NCBI RefSeq assembly: GCF_001458175.1
Contig: NZ_CYPW01000017.1
Location: 1-64,000, forward strand
Direction: 5' to 3'
DNA from: Shimia marina
Lineage (GTDB): Bacteria; Pseudomonadota; Alphaproteobacteria; Rhodobacterales; Rhodobacteraceae
Length of the DNA: 64,000 bases
Shown here: in pieces, positions 35,233 through 43,061 of the stretch
Layout: each line of letters begins with the position of its first letter
How positions within the stretch are numbered: the first letter of the stretch is position 1
Position numbers and translations under genes: made by a program
The notes under the pieces: model-generated
Told to the model about the DNA's origin: nothing
Databases searched by the model: none
What the model saw: the letters and a program-made list of their open reading frames with translations, nothing else

Positions 35233-35940
35233 ATGACAGATCCGTATCGCCTTCACTATGCACCTGACAATGCCTCGCTGATCATCCGGCTGGCACTGGA
35301 GGAGCTTGGTTTGCCCTATGAGACTCTGCTGGTGGATCGGCGCAAGACCGCACAACAATCTCCCGAGTACCTTGCCCTTAATCCCAATGGCACCATTCCG
35401 GTTCTGGAGACGCCAGACGGCCCCCTCTTTGAAACCGCTGCGATTCTTCTTTGGCTGTCGGAGACCACTGGCAAGCTCGCGCCACCTGCGCGCACAGAGA
35501 ACCGTGCGGCCTTTTTGAAATGGATGCTATGGTGCTCCAACACCTTCCAGATTGATCTGCGCCATTTGTTCTATCCTGAAAAAGTCATTGGTGCGGACCC
35601 CGACCATCAGGCGCAACTGCGCCGCGTGTTTCAGACCCGGCTGAAACAGGACTTAGACATTCTGGAACAAGGGCTATCAGACACATCTGGCCTTGCGGGC
35701 GATGTGACACCGACACTTCTGGACCTTTATGTGCCCTGCCTGCTGCGCTGGACCAAGCTCTATGCCGAAATGCCAGAGCAGCCATGGTTCCAACTTGATA
35801 CTTACCCAACCCTGCATGCAATATGCCTGCGCGCAGAAGCACGTGCCAGCACACATGCCGCGCAACAGGCAGAAGGGCTTGGCCCAACCCCCTTCACCGC
35901 CCCCATCCTAGCCACTCCGCCAGAAGGATCTGCGACCTAA
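35233..35940 (+). CDS. Glutathione S-transferase family protein
   Basis: 235 aa from ATG 35233; a longer frame to 35191 adds no family sequence. An N-terminal thioredoxin-like domain has LHYAPDNASLIIRLALEELGLPYE and NPNGTIPVLETPDGPLFETAAILLWLSE (cis-Pro and the ES-type glutathione-binding turn). The C-terminal helical domain is less conserved. Its stop codon TAA overlaps the ATG of sdaA, implying translational coupling. Confidence 0.88.
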   Translation: MTDPYRLHYAPDNASLIIRLALEELGLPYETLLVDRRKTAQQSPEYLALNPNGTIPVLETPDGPLFETAAILLWLSETTGKLAPPARTENRAAFLKWMLWCSNTFQIDLRHLFYPEKVIGADPDHQAQLRRVFQTRLKQDLDILEQGLSDTSGLAGDVTPTLLDLYVPCLLRWTKLYAEMPEQPWFQLDTYPTLHAICLRAEARASTHAAQQAEGLGPTPFTAPILATPPEGSAT

Positions 35941-37313
35941 TGTTCCTCTCCGTCTTTGACATGTTCAAAGTGGGCATTGGCCCCTCTTCATCACATACCA
36001 TGGGCCCCATGGTGGCCGCTGCACGTTTTCTGGATGTGCTGCGCAATTCTCCCTTTGAGGTGCATGGGCTGCGCGGCAGCCTGCATGGGTCTCTGGCATT
36101 TACGGGCGTCGGCCACGCAACCGACCGGGCTACAATTCTTGGATTGGCAGGCTTTCAACCTGACAGCTATGACAATGACAAAGCCGAAGCGGCTCTGGCC
36201 GAGATCCGCGACACGGGCCTTGTGCATCCAGAAGGTCTGCCCGCCCTGCATTTTGATCCCCGCCAAGATCTGAAGTTTGACTTCGGCCCCAATCTGCCGG
36301 GCCATGCCAACGGTATGATCCTCATGGCCACCGATGCGCAGGGCGATGTGATCCTGCAGGAGACCTATTATTCCATCGGCGGGGGCTTTGTGGTCACCGA
36401 AGCAGAACTCAACGACGGCAAGGCAACCGACGAAGGCGCCCCCGTTCCCTACCCGTTCAAAAGCGCGGTTGAGATGCTGGACATGGCGGAGCATTCCGGC
36501 AAATCCATCGCCGCCATGAAACAGGCCAACGAGGTGGCACGCGGATGCCCTGACAGTCTCAGCAAAGGCTGCGCGCGCATCTGGCAAGTGATGAACGACT
36601 GCATTGATCGCGGTCTGACCACCGATGGCACCCTGCCCGGCGGCCTCAATGTGCGCCGTCGCGCCAAAGGCATTCATGACGCGCTGCAGGCGGAGCGAGG
36701 CATGAACCTCAATGCGCCACATACGATCAATGACTGGATGAGCGCCTATGCCATGGCGGTGAACGAGGAAAACGCCGCCGGTGGTCAAGTGGTCACAGCC
36801 CCCACCAATGGCGCGGCGGGCGTCTTGCCTGCGGTGATCCGCTATTGGCTGGACCACGTGCCCGGCGCGACCTCCTCACGGATCGACGAGTTCCTGCTGA
36901 CCGCGGCAGCGATCGGCGGGCTGGTGAAATTCAACGCCTCCATCTCCGGCGCTGAGGCGGGGTGTCAGGCCGAGGTGGGATCCGCCTCTGCTATGGCGGC
37001 CGCGGGACTATGTGCTGTGATGGGGGGCACCCCCGCACAGGTGGAGAATGCCGCAGAGATCGCACTGGAACATCACCTTGGCATGACTTGTGACCCTGTC
37101 AAAGGGCTGGTGCAGGTGCCCTGCATTGAGCGCAATGGTCTGGGCGCGATCAAAGCGGTGTCTGCGGCCTCGCTTGCCCTGCGCGGCGATGGAGAGCACT
37201 TTGTCCCTCTGGACGCGGTGATCGAAACCATGCGCCAAACGGGTGCGGACATGCACGAGAAGTACAAAGAGACCTCGCTGGGCGGCCTCGCTGTCAACGT
37301 GCCCAACTGTTAA
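35940..37313 (+). CDS. sdaA: L-serine ammonia-lyase
   Basis: 457 aa from ATG 35940 (TAATG overlap with the GST gene). It converts L-serine to pyruvate and ammonia using a [4Fe-4S] cluster. The N-terminal beta domain has FDMFKVGIGPSSSHTMGPM. The catalytic domain has EAGCQAEVGSASAMAAAGL and MTCDPVKGLVQVPCIERNG, where the three Cys hold the cluster. The single-chain form is that of proteobacteria. Coupling to a GST gene is unusual and its meaning is unknown. Confidence 0.95.
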   Translation: MFLSVFDMFKVGIGPSSSHTMGPMVAAARFLDVLRNSPFEVHGLRGSLHGSLAFTGVGHATDRATILGLAGFQPDSYDNDKAEAALAEIRDTGLVHPEGLPALHFDPRQDLKFDFGPNLPGHANGMILMATDAQGDVILQETYYSIGGGFVVTEAELNDGKATDEGAPVPYPFKSAVEMLDMAEHSGKSIAAMKQANEVARGCPDSLSKGCARIWQVMNDCIDRGLTTDGTLPGGLNVRRRAKGIHDALQAERGMNLNAPHTINDWMSAYAMAVNEENAAGGQVVTAPTNGAAGVLPAVIRYWLDHVPGATSSRIDEFLLTAAAIGGLVKFNASISGAEAGCQAEVGSASAMAAAGLCAVMGGTPAQVENAAEIALEHHLGMTCDPVKGLVQVPCIERNGLGAIKAVSAASLALRGDGEHFVPLDAVIETMRQTGADMHEKYKETSLGGLAVNVPNC

Positions 37314-37347
37314 GGCAACGCGCGTTAAGCCATCGCGCCACTCGGCC

Positions 37348-38184
37348 TCATGGTTTGGCGAACACACATCCATCTGTGATCAGTTCAGGTGGCGTCATGC
37401 AAAGCGCGCGCGCCACCTGAAACGCGGCCAGCACTTTGGGCACATATGCGCGTGTCTCAGCATAGGGCGGCACACCGCTATGCTCCGCAATCGCATTCTC
37501 CCCTGCATTGTATCCGGCAAGCACCAAAATCGGGTCACCTTCGAACTTCTGCATCAGGAAATCCAGAAACAACGCTCCCCCCGCAATATTGGCGGCGCCA
37601 TCAAAACTGTCCACCACACCAAAACGCGCCGCCGTGGCAGGCATCAGTTGCATTAAGCCCTGCGCGCCTGCACCACTCTGGGCCTCGACACGCCCCCCGG
37701 ATTCCACGGCTATCACCGCGAGCACCAAAGCCGGAGAGACCTGCTTACCGATTGTGGCAATCAGAATGTCCGTGCCATGTGCTTGCACGATCCCCTGCAG
37801 GGTGGCCAGTCGTGGCGCAGGCACAGCTTCGCCTTGTGGTGGATTGGAGAGGCTTTGCAACGCAGGCTCCAGACGTCCCGGCCCGCTGGCATCCAAGTCA
37901 GGAGACACATCCTCCCAAAACCATGCCACAACGGCTGGTGCTTTCTGCCCTTTTGACTGAGGGGGGCCTGCTTCGGGTGTTTGAACGGCCAGAGGATCCT
38001 TGGGTGCGATTTGAACGGTGATGCGCTTGGATTGCCCCGGCTTTGGCGGCGTGACTCGCTTTGCAGAAAAATCAGGAAACGGCTTGGGCCCCTCAGCCAA
38101 ACCAGCAGAGGCGATGCCCAACGCTAAGGTCGAAACCAACAGAGACCACAGGGCAAAGGAAGCCCACACACTGTTTTTACGCAT
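37348..38184 (-). CDS. Lytic transglycosylase, divergent to the Tad cluster
   Basis: 278 aa with a signal peptide (about 1-30). The C-terminal SLT domain shows AVIAVESGGRVEAQSGAGAQGLMQLMPATAARFGV, in which the Glu of VES is catalytic, and ILVLAGYNAGENAIAEHSGVPPYAETRAYV. The middle (about 40-140) is Pro-rich and variable. It cuts murein glycan strands in the periplasm. Its start faces the flp pilin genes across 347 bp, so it may share regulation with the pilus and open the wall for it; that link is inference. Confidence 0.88.
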   Translation of the reverse strand: MRKNSVWASFALWSLLVSTLALGIASAGLAEGPKPFPDFSAKRVTPPKPGQSKRITVQIAPKDPLAVQTPEAGPPQSKGQKAPAVVAWFWEDVSPDLDASGPGRLEPALQSLSNPPQGEAVPAPRLATLQGIVQAHGTDILIATIGKQVSPALVLAVIAVESGGRVEAQSGAGAQGLMQLMPATAARFGVVDSFDGAANIAGGALFLDFLMQKFEGDPILVLAGYNAGENAIAEHSGVPPYAETRAYVPKVLAAFQVARALCMTPPELITDGCVFAKP

Positions 38185-38531
38185 TTATTGACACCCTGCT
38201 CGGATCCTTTTCGCGGAGTTTGGCAGAATTCTCATTTTGAAGCCAGTTTCGCGGCCCCAATCCCCTGAAAACGGATGCGATTCGTGAAGATCAAATGCAG
38301 CGCAAGCACTAAGGTTAAGGCAAAATTAAAATCATAATCATTCAAAAACAATAACTTACCATGGGAAATTCAACATTTCGCATTTGATCCAAAATGGAAC
38401 CACTTGCGCCCAATTCCCGCCCCATTCGAGGGGGATATTGCTGTCATACCAAGTCGGGCAGGCAAGAGAGAGACACGCCGCTAACGCCTGACAGGGTGGC
38501 AAAACCAACTGATCCTTTGGAGGGACACACT
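38185..38531. promoter_or_regulatory. Divergent region between the lytic transglycosylase and the first pilin gene
   Basis: 347 bp with an AT-rich stretch (about 38290-38395), unlike the GC-rich background. It carries a perfect TTAA-N7-TTAA box and presumably the flp promoter. No other gene is seen. Confidence 0.65.
38315..38329. promoter_or_regulatory. CtrA-type box upstream of flp genes
   Basis: TTAAGGCAAAATTAA matches the full CtrA consensus TTAA-N7-TTAA, about 200 bp upstream of the first pilin ATG. In Caulobacter, CtrA activates pilA, the equivalent pilin gene. The match itself is direct; CtrA binding is inference. Confidence 0.6.
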
Positions 38532-38747
38532 ATGATCAAGTTCATCAAAAACTTCCGCAAAGACGAAGCCGGCGCCGTAACTGTTGACTGGGTTGTTCTG
38601 ACCGCAGCCGTGGTTGGCCTCGCAGTGGCAGCATTCACCGCCATCGAAACATCCACCTCCACGCTGACAGGCCAAGCGGCTGGCGCGCTCAACGGTGCAG
38701 ACGCCGCAACCGCAACCATCGCTCCTGGCGCAGCGGCTGACAGCTAA
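38532..38747 (+). CDS. Flp-type pilin, copy 1
   Basis: 71 aa, ATG 38532 after TTTGGAGGG. A short basic leader (MIKFIKNFRKDEAG) is followed by AVTVDWVVLTAAVVGLAVAAF, so the prepilin peptidase would cut after G14. The leader motif G-AVTVDW differs from the classic Flp G-xxxxEY by Asp and Trp. The rest is a hydrophobic helix and a Thr/Ala-rich tail. Its protein is identical to copy 2 and the DNA differs by three synonymous bases. It builds the pilus shaft. Confidence 0.9.
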   Translation: MIKFIKNFRKDEAGAVTVDWVVLTAAVVGLAVAAFTAIETSTSTLTGQAAGALNGADAATATIAPGAAADS

Positions 38748-38760
38748 GTCCAGACCCTCT

Positions 38761-38793
38761 GAGCGCAGGCAGAAAACATATCCTGCCGCGCTC
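38761..38793 (+). other. Stem-loop after flp copy 1
   Basis: Arms 38761-38772 and 38783-38793 form an 11-bp stem with one bulged A and a 10-nt AT-rich loop, 13 bp past the stop codon. No T run follows. It could stabilise the flp1 message or pause transcription. Confidence 0.5.
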
Positions 38794-38823
38794 ACCTGAC
38801 ACATCTATTTTTGGAGAGACACC

Positions 38824-39039
38824 ATGATCAAATTCATCAAAAACTTCCGCAAAGACGAAGCTGGCGCCGTAACTGTTGACTGGGTTGTTCTGACCGCAGC
38901 CGTGGTTGGCCTCGCAGTGGCAGCATTCACCGCCATCGAAACATCCACCTCCACGCTGACAGGCCAAGCGGCTGGCGCGCTCAACGGTGCAGACGCTGCA
39001 ACCGCAACCATCGCTCCTGGCGCAGCGGCTGACAGCTAA
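38824..39039 (+). CDS. Flp-type pilin, copy 2
   Basis: 71 aa, identical in protein to copy 1 (213 of 216 bases equal, all changes at third positions). Start ATG 38824 after TTTGGAGAGACACC. The high identity, stopping abruptly at both ends of the gene, suggests recent duplication or gene conversion. The prepilin cut site follows G14. Confidence 0.9.
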   Translation: MIKFIKNFRKDEAGAVTVDWVVLTAAVVGLAVAAFTAIETSTSTLTGQAAGALNGADAATATIAPGAAADS

Positions 39040-39058
39040 GCCTAGCCGCCTACGACAT

Positions 39059-39081
39059 GAGGGCGCATCTGCGCCCTCTTT
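39059..39081 (+). terminator. Terminator-like hairpin after flp copy 2
   Basis: Stem 39059-39067 with 39070-39078 (GAGGGCGCA/TGCGCCCTC) followed by TTTC, 19 bp past the stop codon and ahead of copy 3. It may act as a partial terminator. Confidence 0.6.
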
Positions 39082-39125
39082 CACTTAACTGGGGGATGTC
39101 CTCCTATCCGAGACGAGAGGCTGCC

Positions 39126-39329
39126 ATGAAATTTTCTCTTTCCACATTCCGTCGCGAAGAAGCCGGCGCAGTCACTGTTGACTGGGTTGTGTTGACCGCG
39201 GCTGTGGTGGGGCTGGCTGTCGCTGCCTTTGCTGCCATCGAAGCCGTCACAGATGAACCTGTGCGTGCTGCTGCCGTGGTACTCAATGATGCGGATGCTG
39301 CAACCGACGCGGTTGTTGTCCCGCAATAG
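39126..39329 (+). CDS. Flp-type pilin, divergent copy 3
   Basis: 67 aa, MKFSLSTFRREEAG then AVTVDWVVLTAAVVGLAVAAF, the same mature start as the other two, so the same peptidase cut site. The C-terminal tail differs (VTDEPVRAAAVVLNDADAATDAVVVPQ). It may be a minor or alternative pilin subunit. Confidence 0.87.
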   Translation: MKFSLSTFRREEAGAVTVDWVVLTAAVVGLAVAAFAAIEAVTDEPVRAAAVVLNDADAATDAVVVPQ

Positions 39330-39343
39330 TCACCACGAGCGCG

Positions 39344-39359
39344 GGCCTGAGATCAGGCC
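39344..39359 (+). other. Small hairpin after flp copy 3
   Basis: GGCCTGA and TCAGGCC around GA form a 7-bp stem, 15 bp past the stop codon. The 268 bp between flp3 and cpaB hold this hairpin and otherwise no convincing gene; a 39-codon frame starting ATG 39418 lacks a ribosome-binding site. Confidence 0.45.
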
Positions 39360-39597
39360 ACCAAATCTGAACGCGATACCGGCGCCCGATCAGGAGCGCC
39401 TGTATCAATTTTCTGACATGCTGCGCGGCCTCAATACGGGAGCAATGTGGACGGAAGCCGGATTGGATCTAAAAGCCACGAAAGCTGCTCTATCCCACCC
39501 CGAAGTTGCCACATTCCAGGACAAGACTGTCAGATGACCCATTCTCGGCGCGGGCACACCGCCCAAAGGCCGGGAACACAAACACGAGGTAGAACCG

Positions 39598-40467
39598 ATG
39601 CGTGCTATATTCGCTGCCGTTTTGTTGATCGGACTGGGGATCGCAGGATTCGCGGTCTACATGGCGCAGAACTACATCAAAGAACTGGACCGTCAGGCTG
39701 AGATGGCGCGCAAGAATGCGCCCCCCGCCGTTGATCTGGTTGATGGCTTCATCGTTGCGCGTGAAATGAAATTTGGCGAAAAGCTCGCCATCAAAGACGT
39801 GCGCCGCGTGAAATGGCCCAAAGCAGCCGTGGTGGACGGCATGTTCACCGACGCCGAGGTGTTGTTCCCGGATGGGGACAACCAACAGCGCGTGATCCTG
39901 CGCACCATGGAAAAAGGCGAAGTTCTGATTGCCGCCAAACTGACCGAACCCGGCCAGGAAGCAGGCATTCGCTCGCGCCTTAAGGAAGGTGAGCGCGCCT
40001 TCACTATCAAAGTGGACGTGACCAGCGGCGTTTCTGGCCTGCTGCGCCCCGGGGATCGTGTCGACGTCTACTGGACGGGTCGTGCAGACAACGACCGCTC
40101 TGGCCGTGGTGACTTCACCAAACTGATCCAGCCCAATGTAAAGCTGATCGCGGTGGACCAATCCGTGAATGAAGAGATGAAAGGCGGCGGCATCGCTCGG
40201 ACCGTGACCGTGGCGGTCACATCAGAAGAAGTCCCCTCCCTGAACTTCGCTCAAAGCTCTGGCCGCCTGTCCCTGTCATTGGTCGGCGCGGGGGATGACA
40301 CCGTCGCGGAAGTGATCGAAGTGGATCAAAAATCCCTACTGGGTCTGCAGGAAGAGGCGCAGCCGGTCGCCCGTGAAATCGTGCAGGTCGCACCGGAACG
40401 GGTCTGCACCATCAAGAACCGCAAGGCGGGCCAAGTGATCGAAATCCCGATCCCCTGTACCAATTAA
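39598..40467 (+). CDS. cpaB: Flp pilus assembly protein CpaB
   Basis: 289 aa with an N-terminal membrane anchor (about 3-24). The SAF-like region covers about 45-110 (FIVAREMKFGEKLAIKDVRRVKWPKAAV) and the RcpC/CpaB core about 130-230 (FTIKVDVTSGVSGLLRPGDRVDVYWTG). The C-terminal tail ends CTIKNRKAGQVIEIPIPCTN. CpaB is thought to support or gate the CpaC secretin in the outer membrane. A terminator follows at once. Confidence 0.93.
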   Translation: MRAIFAAVLLIGLGIAGFAVYMAQNYIKELDRQAEMARKNAPPAVDLVDGFIVAREMKFGEKLAIKDVRRVKWPKAAVVDGMFTDAEVLFPDGDNQQRVILRTMEKGEVLIAAKLTEPGQEAGIRSRLKEGERAFTIKVDVTSGVSGLLRPGDRVDVYWTGRADNDRSGRGDFTKLIQPNVKLIAVDQSVNEEMKGGGIARTVTVAVTSEEVPSLNFAQSSGRLSLSLVGAGDDTVAEVIEVDQKSLLGLQEEAQPVAREIVQVAPERVCTIKNRKAGQVIEIPIPCTN

Positions 40468-40507
40468 GACTGCGTCACGCAGCGGTTCACAACATCGTTT
40501 TTCGAAA

Positions 40508-40537
40508 GGCGCCCGCATCTCGGGCGCCTTTATTTTA
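40508..40537 (+). terminator. Terminator between cpaB and cpaC
   Basis: GGCGCCCG and CGGGCGCC (40508-40515 with 40521-40528) form a perfect 8-bp stem followed by TTTATTTTA. It ends or attenuates the flp-cpaB transcript inside the Tad cluster. Confidence 0.85.
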
Positions 40538-40634
40538 TGAGAAAAACCGACATCCACCTCAGAAAGAATGTGGCCATGCCTCCACAGACTGAGCATTCAA
40601 AACACCGCTGAAACCATTGATTCTTGCAATAATT

Positions 40635-40665
40635 CGCCAATTGGCGCACAGTACAAAAAACTGTG
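40635..40665. promoter_or_regulatory. Two adjacent inverted repeats before cpaC
   Basis: The palindrome CGCCAATTGGCG (40635-40646) is followed directly by CACAGT-N7-ACTGTG (40647-40665). They lie 45-75 bp upstream of the cpaC start, where an operator or a leader hairpin would sit. Confidence 0.5.
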
Positions 40666-40709
40666 GGCGAAAGATCCACGAACTGAGGCGTGATCGAGAG
40701 GCAGGTCAC

Positions 40710-42110
40710 ATGACTATGAAAAGACTGTTTGGGGCGGCCCTGCTGGGTGTCGCCATCGGGATTATGCCATTCGTGGCGACCCCAAGTAACGCGGAAACGC
40801 TGCGCGTTGTGCGCAGTGGTACGTCTTCCACACTGGGGGTTCCGATGAACCGCGCCGTGGTTGTGGAAAGTGATGTGCCCTTTGCGGAGCTTTCCATCGC
40901 CAACCCGGCGATTGCGGATATTTCCTCTCTGTCGGACCGCACAATCTACGTTCTGGGGAAATCGCCCGGCCTGACAACACTGACCTTGCTGGACGCAACC
41001 GGCAAGTTGATCACCAACGTGGAAGTGCGCGTGGCGCCAGATCTGAGTGAATTCAAGGAACGGCTTCAGCAGATCCTTCCAAATGAAAAAATTGAGATCC
41101 GCTCCGCCAATGACGGTATCGTCATGTCCGGCACTGTTTCCTCGGCCCAGAAGCTGCAACGCGCGCTGGATCTGGCGGAACGCTATGCGCCCGAGCGCGT
41201 GTCCAACCTGATGGTGGTCGGCGGCGTGCAGCAGGTGACGCTCAAAGTCCGCTTTGCTGAGATGCAGCGCAGCGTGTCCAAAGCGCTGACAACCGACTTC
41301 AACATCACAAACAATGACGACATCACTCTGCGCACCGGGATTTTCAACCAGCGCCCCAACGATGATGGCACGCGCAATCTTGATCCCAACTCACGCGGCG
41401 CAGGTTTTTTCAATCTCAGCGCTGGCGCGTTTGAGATCAACCTTCTGCTGCAGGCGCTGGAAACCAAAGGTGTCGTACGTACCCTGGCAGAGCCGAATCT
41501 GACAGCACTGTCAGGTCAGGAAGCCAAATTCCTGGCAGGCGGGGAATATCCTATTCCGGTGGCGCAGGAAGAAGGCACCATTTCTGTGGAATTCAAACCC
41601 TTCGGTGTGGAGTTGAACTTCATTCCACGGGTGATTGATGGCGATTTGATCAACCTTGAGCTGGCCACCGCTGTGTCGGCGTTGGATACCGCAAATGGCT
41701 TTTCTGACGGCACATTGAACATCGCCGCCTTCAGCCGCCGTGAAACCTCCACCACGGTGGAGCTGCGCGACGGTGAGAGCTTTGCCATTTCCGGCCTGCT
41801 TCAGGATGACTTCCTCGACAACAACTCTCAGGTGCCCTGGCTCGGCGACGTGCCGGTGCTTGGCACACTCTTCCGCAGTGCCGACTACGAGCGATCTCAG
41901 TCAGAACTGGTGGTGATCGTCACCGCGCATCTGGTCACGCCAACACGCGGTGAAGCGCTGGCTCTGCCAACCGATCGTGTCAAACTGCCCACAGAGCAGG
42001 AACTCTTCCTGCTGGGTCACACGACCGGCAACGTGAAAAAACAGCGCGGTGCCGCTGGTGAAGTCGCAAAACACGATTTCTCCGGCTCTTACGGCTATGT
42101 GATGGACTGA
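40710..42110 (+). CDS. cpaC: Flp pilus secretin CpaC
   Basis: 466 aa from ATG 40710 with GAGAGGCAGG upstream. A signal peptide covers about 1-29 (ending PSNA). The N-terminal N0/BON-like domains (about 30-160) are followed by the secretin core with EPNLTALSGQEAKFLAGGEYPIPV and SVEFKPFGVELNFIPRV, and a C-terminal gate RETSTTVELRDGESFAISGLLQDD...PWLGDVPVLGTLFRS. It forms the outer-membrane channel for the pilus. Confidence 0.95.
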   Translation: MTMKRLFGAALLGVAIGIMPFVATPSNAETLRVVRSGTSSTLGVPMNRAVVVESDVPFAELSIANPAIADISSLSDRTIYVLGKSPGLTTLTLLDATGKLITNVEVRVAPDLSEFKERLQQILPNEKIEIRSANDGIVMSGTVSSAQKLQRALDLAERYAPERVSNLMVVGGVQQVTLKVRFAEMQRSVSKALTTDFNITNNDDITLRTGIFNQRPNDDGTRNLDPNSRGAGFFNLSAGAFEINLLLQALETKGVVRTLAEPNLTALSGQEAKFLAGGEYPIPVAQEEGTISVEFKPFGVELNFIPRVIDGDLINLELATAVSALDTANGFSDGTLNIAAFSRRETSTTVELRDGESFAISGLLQDDFLDNNSQVPWLGDVPVLGTLFRSADYERSQSELVVIVTAHLVTPTRGEALALPTDRVKLPTEQELFLLGHTTGNVKKQRGAAGEVAKHDFSGSYGYVMD

Positions 42111-42124
42111 GGAAGGGCAGAGAT

Positions 42125-42781
42125 ATGTTCAAAAAACTTGCCGCCCTCGCCCTCCTGCTCATGAGCGCCTGCTCTGATGGCGACAGCAGCGCGCTTCCCT
42201 CATGGGTGCGTGAGGCTGGCTCTGTCGTGGATCCGGGCACATATGGCGAGGCGACCTCCAACAATCTCGGGCTTCAGAATGGCGACCGCACCTATGTGCT
42301 GAGCCTTGCCACGCGGTTTGCCGAAGAGGTGCCAACCATGGTGAACTTTGGCTTTGACAGCGCGACGCTGGATCAGGAGGCCCGCGCCATCCTGCGTCAG
42401 CAGGCCATCTGGATCAATCAGTTCCCGGAAGTGCGCTTTAAAGTCTATGGCCATACGGATGCTGTTGGTTCAAACGCCTATAATAAGTCCTTGGGACTGC
42501 GCCGCGCACGTGCCGTCGTTGCCTATCTGACAACGCAAGGCGTGGAGCGTAATCGTCTTGAAGCGGTGGTGTCACTGGGCAAATCCCAGCCACTGGTTGT
42601 GACACAAGGGCGGGAGCGCAAGAATCGCCGCACCGTCACAGAGGTGACAGGCTTCGTAGACAACCACCCCAATATTTTGGACGGCAAATACGCCGCCGTG
42701 GTGTACCGTGAATATGTCTCCAGTGCCGTGCCAACCGCATCCATCAGCGGATTGTCGATCAGCGGCGACAGCGGCGGATAA
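42125..42781 (+). CDS. OmpA-family lipoprotein of the Tad cluster
   Basis: 218 aa. A short signal sequence with a lipobox-like MSAC near residue 16 suggests lipidation. An OmpA C-terminal domain (about 75-180: MVNFGFDSATLDQEARAILRQQAIWI, YGHTDAVGSNAYNKSLGLRRARAVVAYL) would bind peptidoglycan. It takes the place where CpaD (a pilotin-like lipoprotein) is encoded in Caulobacter, so it may help position the secretin. A terminator follows. Confidence 0.87.
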   Translation: MFKKLAALALLLMSACSDGDSSALPSWVREAGSVVDPGTYGEATSNNLGLQNGDRTYVLSLATRFAEEVPTMVNFGFDSATLDQEARAILRQQAIWINQFPEVRFKVYGHTDAVGSNAYNKSLGLRRARAVVAYLTTQGVERNRLEAVVSLGKSQPLVVTQGRERKNRRTVTEVTGFVDNHPNILDGKYAAVVYREYVSSAVPTASISGLSISGDSGG

Positions 42782-42810
42782 AACCACGCAGCTACAATCA
42801 CTTAAACAAA

Positions 42811-42836
42811 GCCGGCCCTTGGGTCGGCTTTTTTCA
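42811..42836 (+). terminator. Terminator after the OmpA lipoprotein gene
   Basis: AGCCGGCCC and GGGTCGGCT pair (one G-T) around TT, followed by TTTTTTC. It closes the cpaC-ompA unit. Confidence 0.85.
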
Positions 42837-42873
42837 TGCCGTGGAAACGATCGCCGCAAGGACGCAGGATCGT

Positions 42874-42892
42874 CGCACAATTCCGCACAATT
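42874..42892. promoter_or_regulatory. Direct repeats upstream of cpaE
   Basis: CGCACAATT occurs twice with starts exactly 10 bp apart, about 170 bp upstream of the cpaE start. This one-helical-turn spacing is typical of regulator binding. The rest of the 280-bp gap has no gene. Confidence 0.4.
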
Positions 42893-43061
42893 TCGGCTTT
42901 TTGGCCCCAATGTTGCCCCAGTTGAGGGAGATGTTCGGAGCTGAGGCAAACTGTGCCCTCTGACATGAGGGACAGATATGGGGACAAACCCTGCCTCACT
43001 GAGGTGGGCACCTCTTCAAAACAACGCGCTGAGTATGCGCAAGAGTAACTAGAGGCTGAAT

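Noticed and set aside
39229-39537. 102-aa frame overlapping flp copy 3
   Set aside because: It starts inside flp3 in another frame, crosses a hairpin and has no ribosome-binding site; an internal 39-codon version also lacks one.
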